A stretch of DNA of 64,000 nt from Pararhizobium mangrovi (GTDB lineage: Bacteria > Pseudomonadota > Alphaproteobacteria > Rhizobiales > Rhizobiaceae): contig NZ_VHLH01000018.1 of assembly GCF_006516965.1 (NCBI RefSeq), positions 39,710-103,709 of the forward strand, given 5' to 3'. Position 1 is the first letter of the stretch, and every line of letters begins with the position of its first letter. The notes below the pieces were generated by a model, which saw nothing but the letters and a program-made list of their open reading frames with translations, was not told the DNA's origin and searched no databases. Positions 61,658-64,000 of this stretch are shown here, piece after piece. The position numbers and the translations under genes are program-made.

Positions 61658-62539
61658 TCAACCGGCGCCGAGACGCCCGGTTTCCCAGCCGAGCATGGCG
61701 CGCTTGCGCGTCAGGCCCCAGTGATAGCCCGTCAGCGCACCGGACGCCCCGATCGCGCGATGGCAGGGCACCACGAAGGATAGGGGGTTACGGCCCACCG
61801 CGGCACCTACCGCGCGCGCGGCCTTCGGGCTCCCGATCTCGCCGGCGATGCCGGAATAGGTCTTCGCCCGGCCCATCGGAATGTCGAGCAGGGCCTCCCA
61901 GACCCGGATCTGGAAATCGGAGCCGATCATGACGACGCGCAGCGGCTCGTCCGCCCTCCAGCGGCCGGGATCGAAGACGCGGCTCGCATAGGGCGCCGTC
62001 TTCGCATCGTCGCGGACATAGGCAGCCTTCGGCCAGCGGCGCGCCATGTCCTCGAAGGCGCTTTCCTCCTCGTCCCCATCACAAAAGGCGATGCCCGCGA
62101 GACCCCGGTCCGTAGCCATCATCAACGCCGTACCGAAGGGCGAGGGGTGGTAGCCGTAGGCGATCGTCAGCCCTTCGCCGCGCGCCTTCCAGACACCGGG
62201 CGACATCGCCTCGTGGGTGACGAAGAGGTCGTGCAGCCGGCCGGGACCGGAATAGCCGAGCTCGAGGCTGGCATCGAGCAGCGGCAGGCCTTCCGTACCG
62301 AGCAGGTGCTTCGCGTTGTCGAGGGTCACCGCCTGCAGGAAGGCCTTGGGCGAAAGGCCGGCCCAGCGCGTGAAAGTCTTCTGCACCTCGCTCGGCGAAC
62401 GACCGAGATCGGCGGCGATCGTTTCCAGCGTCGGCTGCTCGCGATAGTCGCGCGACAGCCGCTCGATGACCCGGCGTACCGTATCGTAATCGGTTCCGGT
62501 GGGTGTGATATCGGCTTCGAACCTTGCTGCGACGGTCAT
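61658..62539 (-). CDS. AraC-HTH / methylated-DNA-cysteine methyltransferase (Ada without zinc domain)
   Basis: 293 residues from the ATG at 62539 (AAGGAGG eight bases upstream). Residues about 15-115 are an AraC-type DNA-binding domain (TIAADLGRSPSEVQKTFTRW); about 130-290 are the Ogt domain with active-site VPCHRAIGASG. It repairs O6-alkylguanine by moving the alkyl group to its own cysteine. The Ada N-terminal zinc domain that senses phosphotriesters is missing, so it may not act as a methyl-switched activator. Confidence 0.92.
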   Translation of the reverse strand: MTVAARFEADITPTGTDYDTVRRVIERLSRDYREQPTLETIAADLGRSPSEVQKTFTRWAGLSPKAFLQAVTLDNAKHLLGTEGLPLLDASLELGYSGPGRLHDLFVTHEAMSPGVWKARGEGLTIAYGYHPSPFGTALMMATDRGLAGIAFCDGDEEESAFEDMARRWPKAAYVRDDAKTAPYASRVFDPGRWRADEPLRVVMIGSDFQIRVWEALLDIPMGRAKTYSGIAGEIGSPKAARAVGAAVGRNPLSFVVPCHRAIGASGALTGYHWGLTRKRAMLGWETGRLGAG

Positions 62540-62623
62540 GGCACTGGCCTCCTTCGTCGGTGCCAATCAAGCATGCGGAAATGCACCCCGCCACCCGATT
62601 CCTGCCAAATTGGCTTCTTGGCC

Positions 62624-63121
62624 TTACGGCCGCTTGACCGAAGCGAGCGCGCCGGAAAAGGCGTCGGCGAAGGTTTCCCGGTCGTCCGGGTTCAGGAAGG
62701 TGCCGACGTCGGTGAAGCGGCCCTCACCCGAAACGCGCATGCGGGTGATGCCGATCTCTTCGTGCCGCGCCACGCGGAAGCGTGCCCAGAACGGGTTGAA
62801 GTCGTGATCGACGAAACGCCCCGACGGGGCGACCTTGCGGATATGCAGGTGCGTGCGCGAGATCGATACTTCCTCGCGCGCCCGGCCGTCGCGGTAGTTC
62901 AGCCAGAACGCGCCCGCGACCAGGGCGATGTCGAGCCCGCAGAAGCCGAAGACGGGCCATGCGCCCATGATGACGAAGACGACGCCGTTGGCGAAGCACA
63001 CGGCCCCGAACACACACATCAGTGCGATGAAGCCGCGTCGGCCAAGCGATCGGTGCGGCGTCAGAAGCGCCTCGAACACCGGCCGTTCGTTCATGCCTTC
63101 GCTCGCATTGCCATCGTTCAT
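62624..63121 (-). CDS. DUF2244 membrane protein
   Basis: 165 residues from the ATG at 63121 (another ATG at 63094). Two membrane helices (RGFIALMCVFGAVCFANGVVF; FGFCGLDIALVAGAFWL) and the family signature ARHEEIGITRMRVSGEGRFTDVGTFL, matching DUF2244. Function unknown. It is divergent from nth, 22 bases apart, an arrangement common in rhizobial relatives. Confidence 0.82.
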   Translation of the reverse strand: MNDGNASEGMNERPVFEALLTPHRSLGRRGFIALMCVFGAVCFANGVVFVIMGAWPVFGFCGLDIALVAGAFWLNYRDGRAREEVSISRTHLHIRKVAPSGRFVDHDFNPFWARFRVARHEEIGITRMRVSGEGRFTDVGTFLNPDDRETFADAFSGALASVKRP

Positions 63122-63143
63122 CCTGCCTGAGTATAGAGGCCGG

Positions 63144-63914
63144 ATGGGAAAGCTGAAGGGCAAAACGGCGACGAAAGCGGCCGACGCGGCGACGAAGCGC
63201 ATGAAGGCGCCGGCCAGGCGCTTGCCGCGAAGCCGATACGCGAAGGCAGAGATCGAGGAGATCTTCCGGCGCCTTTCCGTCCAGCGTCCGGTGCCGAAAG
63301 GTGAACTCGCGCATACGAACGCCTTCACACTGCTCGTCGCGGTCGTGCTTTCCGCGCAAGCGACGGATGCCGGGGTCAACAAGGCGACGAGGAAGCTCTT
63401 CGCGATCGCCGACACGCCGGAAGCCATGCTCGCGCTCGGCGAGGAGACTGTGCGCGAACACATCCGCACGATCGGCCTCTATCGCAACAAGGCGAAGAAC
63501 GTCATCGCGCTCAGCGAAAGGTTGATTGCCGATTTCGGCGGTGTCGTGCCGCGCACGCGGGAAGACCTCGTGACGCTGCCGGGCGTCGGCCGCAAGACGG
63601 CGAACGTCGTCCTTTCCATGGCTTTCGGCGAAGCGACGGTCGCCGTCGACACCCACATCTTCCGCCTAGCCAACCGCATCGGGCTCGCGCCGGGAAAGAC
63701 GGTCGACGAAGTGGAGGCGAACGTCATGCGCGTGGTTCCGGACCACTACCTGCCGCACACGCATCGCTGGCTCATCCTGCACGGTCGCTACGTCTGCAAG
63801 GCGCGCAAGCCGGACTGTCCCGCCTGCGTCATCGCCGACCTCTGCAAGGCGAAGGAAAAGACGACCGACGTGCCCGCACCGCTCATCGAACTGCCGGAGC
63901 AGACGATCGGCTAG
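63144..63914 (+). CDS. nth: Endonuclease III
   Basis: 256 residues from the ATG at 63144 (GAGG upstream); the first 25 or so are a Lys/Ala-rich extension. Helix-hairpin-helix VTLPGVGRKTANVVLSMAF, catalytic Asp in AVDTHIFRLANRIG, and the 4Fe-4S motif C-X6-C-X2-C-X5-C in CKARKPDCPACVIADLC. It removes oxidised pyrimidines and nicks abasic sites. Its TAG stop overlaps, on the other strand, the stop of a transposase fragment. Confidence 0.95.
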   Translation: MGKLKGKTATKAADAATKRMKAPARRLPRSRYAKAEIEEIFRRLSVQRPVPKGELAHTNAFTLLVAVVLSAQATDAGVNKATRKLFAIADTPEAMLALGEETVREHIRTIGLYRNKAKNVIALSERLIADFGGVVPRTREDLVTLPGVGRKTANVVLSMAFGEATVAVDTHIFRLANRIGLAPGKTVDEVEANVMRVVPDHYLPHTHRWLILHGRYVCKARKPDCPACVIADLCKAKEKTTDVPAPLIELPEQTIG

Positions 63915-64000
63915 ATGTGGAGCCTCAACAGGTTGTCCCGATCGAGACCGAGGCGGCTGATGGGCACGGTGTCGTTTATCCCGCCATGGGGACGGTGCCA
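63911..64000 (-). mobile_element. C-terminus of an IS481-type transposase, cut by the window edge
   Basis: The last 29 codons before a TAG read WHRPHGGINDTVPISRLGL then DRDNLLRLHI, the typical end of IS481-family transposases (RPH...PISRL...DNLLRLH). The frame is open to the window edge. It is convergent with nth and the two stop codons overlap by two bases, so no terminal inverted repeat fits between them on this side. Confidence 0.72.

Noticed and set aside
1..64000. CRISPR arrays, tRNA or rRNA genes
   Set aside because: No regularly spaced repeats and no cloverleaf or rRNA signature sequence were seen on either strand by eye.

Overview
The window is GC-rich and densely coded with almost no AT-rich DNA outside promoters. 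It looks like chromosome from an alphaproteobacterium of the order Hyphomicrobiales (Rhizobiales). The pointers are the suc/lpd operon beside a ZapE/AFG1 ATPase and an Inh/Omp10-type lipoprotein, a CdhR-type carnitine regulon, a DUF2244/nth divergent pair, HisKA_2-type kinase chemistry and a PrsDE-like type I secretion pair. Family-level placement is not possible from this sequence alone. No rRNA, tRNA or CRISPR array was seen.

Layout. 1-2738: 3' end of an NRPS gene (condensation-domain tail, glycine-like adenylation domain, carrier, cysteine-type thioesterase). 3044-3355: small cysteine protein. 3569-8230: LysR regulator divergent from a TRAP transporter operon (dctPQM) ending in an HD-domain protein. 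8417-13764: type I secretion adaptor and ABC transporter next to their probable cargo, a clan GH-A glycosidase with a long Asp/Ser/Gly linker and no RTX repeats. 14229-30222: quaternary-amine catabolic island: cdhR, then cdhC, a fused cdhA-cdhB, caiA-like, ADP-forming acyl-CoA ligase, caiD-like and an esterase, followed convergently by an oligopeptide-type ABC importer and a CocE/NonD hydrolase. Together they can take gamma-butyrobetaine, crotonobetaine or carnitine to glycine betaine. 30497-36561: ribose/inositol-type ABC importer with a Gfo/Idh/MocA oxidoreductase and a sugar isomerase-like TIM barrel.

36791-41932: a diguanylate cyclase divergent from a stressosome module (RsbR, RsbS, RsbT, an ATPase-RsbX fusion, and an RsbT-like ATPase fused to a HisKA_2 histidine kinase). 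This is the most unusual system in the window: a stressosome wired by gene fusion to a two-component kinase in a lineage whose general stress response normally runs through HWE/HisKA_2 kinases and PhyR. 42038-43178: HAD phosphatase and a tiny secreted protein whose ribosome binding site lies in a hairpin. 43260-53068: TCA-cycle operon sucC-(glycosyltransferase)-sucD-sucA-sucB-(MAPEG)-lpd, with a foreign-looking glycosyltransferase inside sucCD and no mdh in front. 53491-59885: ZapE, Inh lipoprotein, a GT2 with a GspE/MshE-N-like domain, periplasmic binding protein, sterol-desaturase-like enzyme, TerB protein. 60021-63914: S24 repressor, two very small proteins, AraC-Ogt methyltransferase, DUF2244, nth. 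The right edge is the C-terminus of an IS481-type transposase whose stop codon overlaps that of nth.
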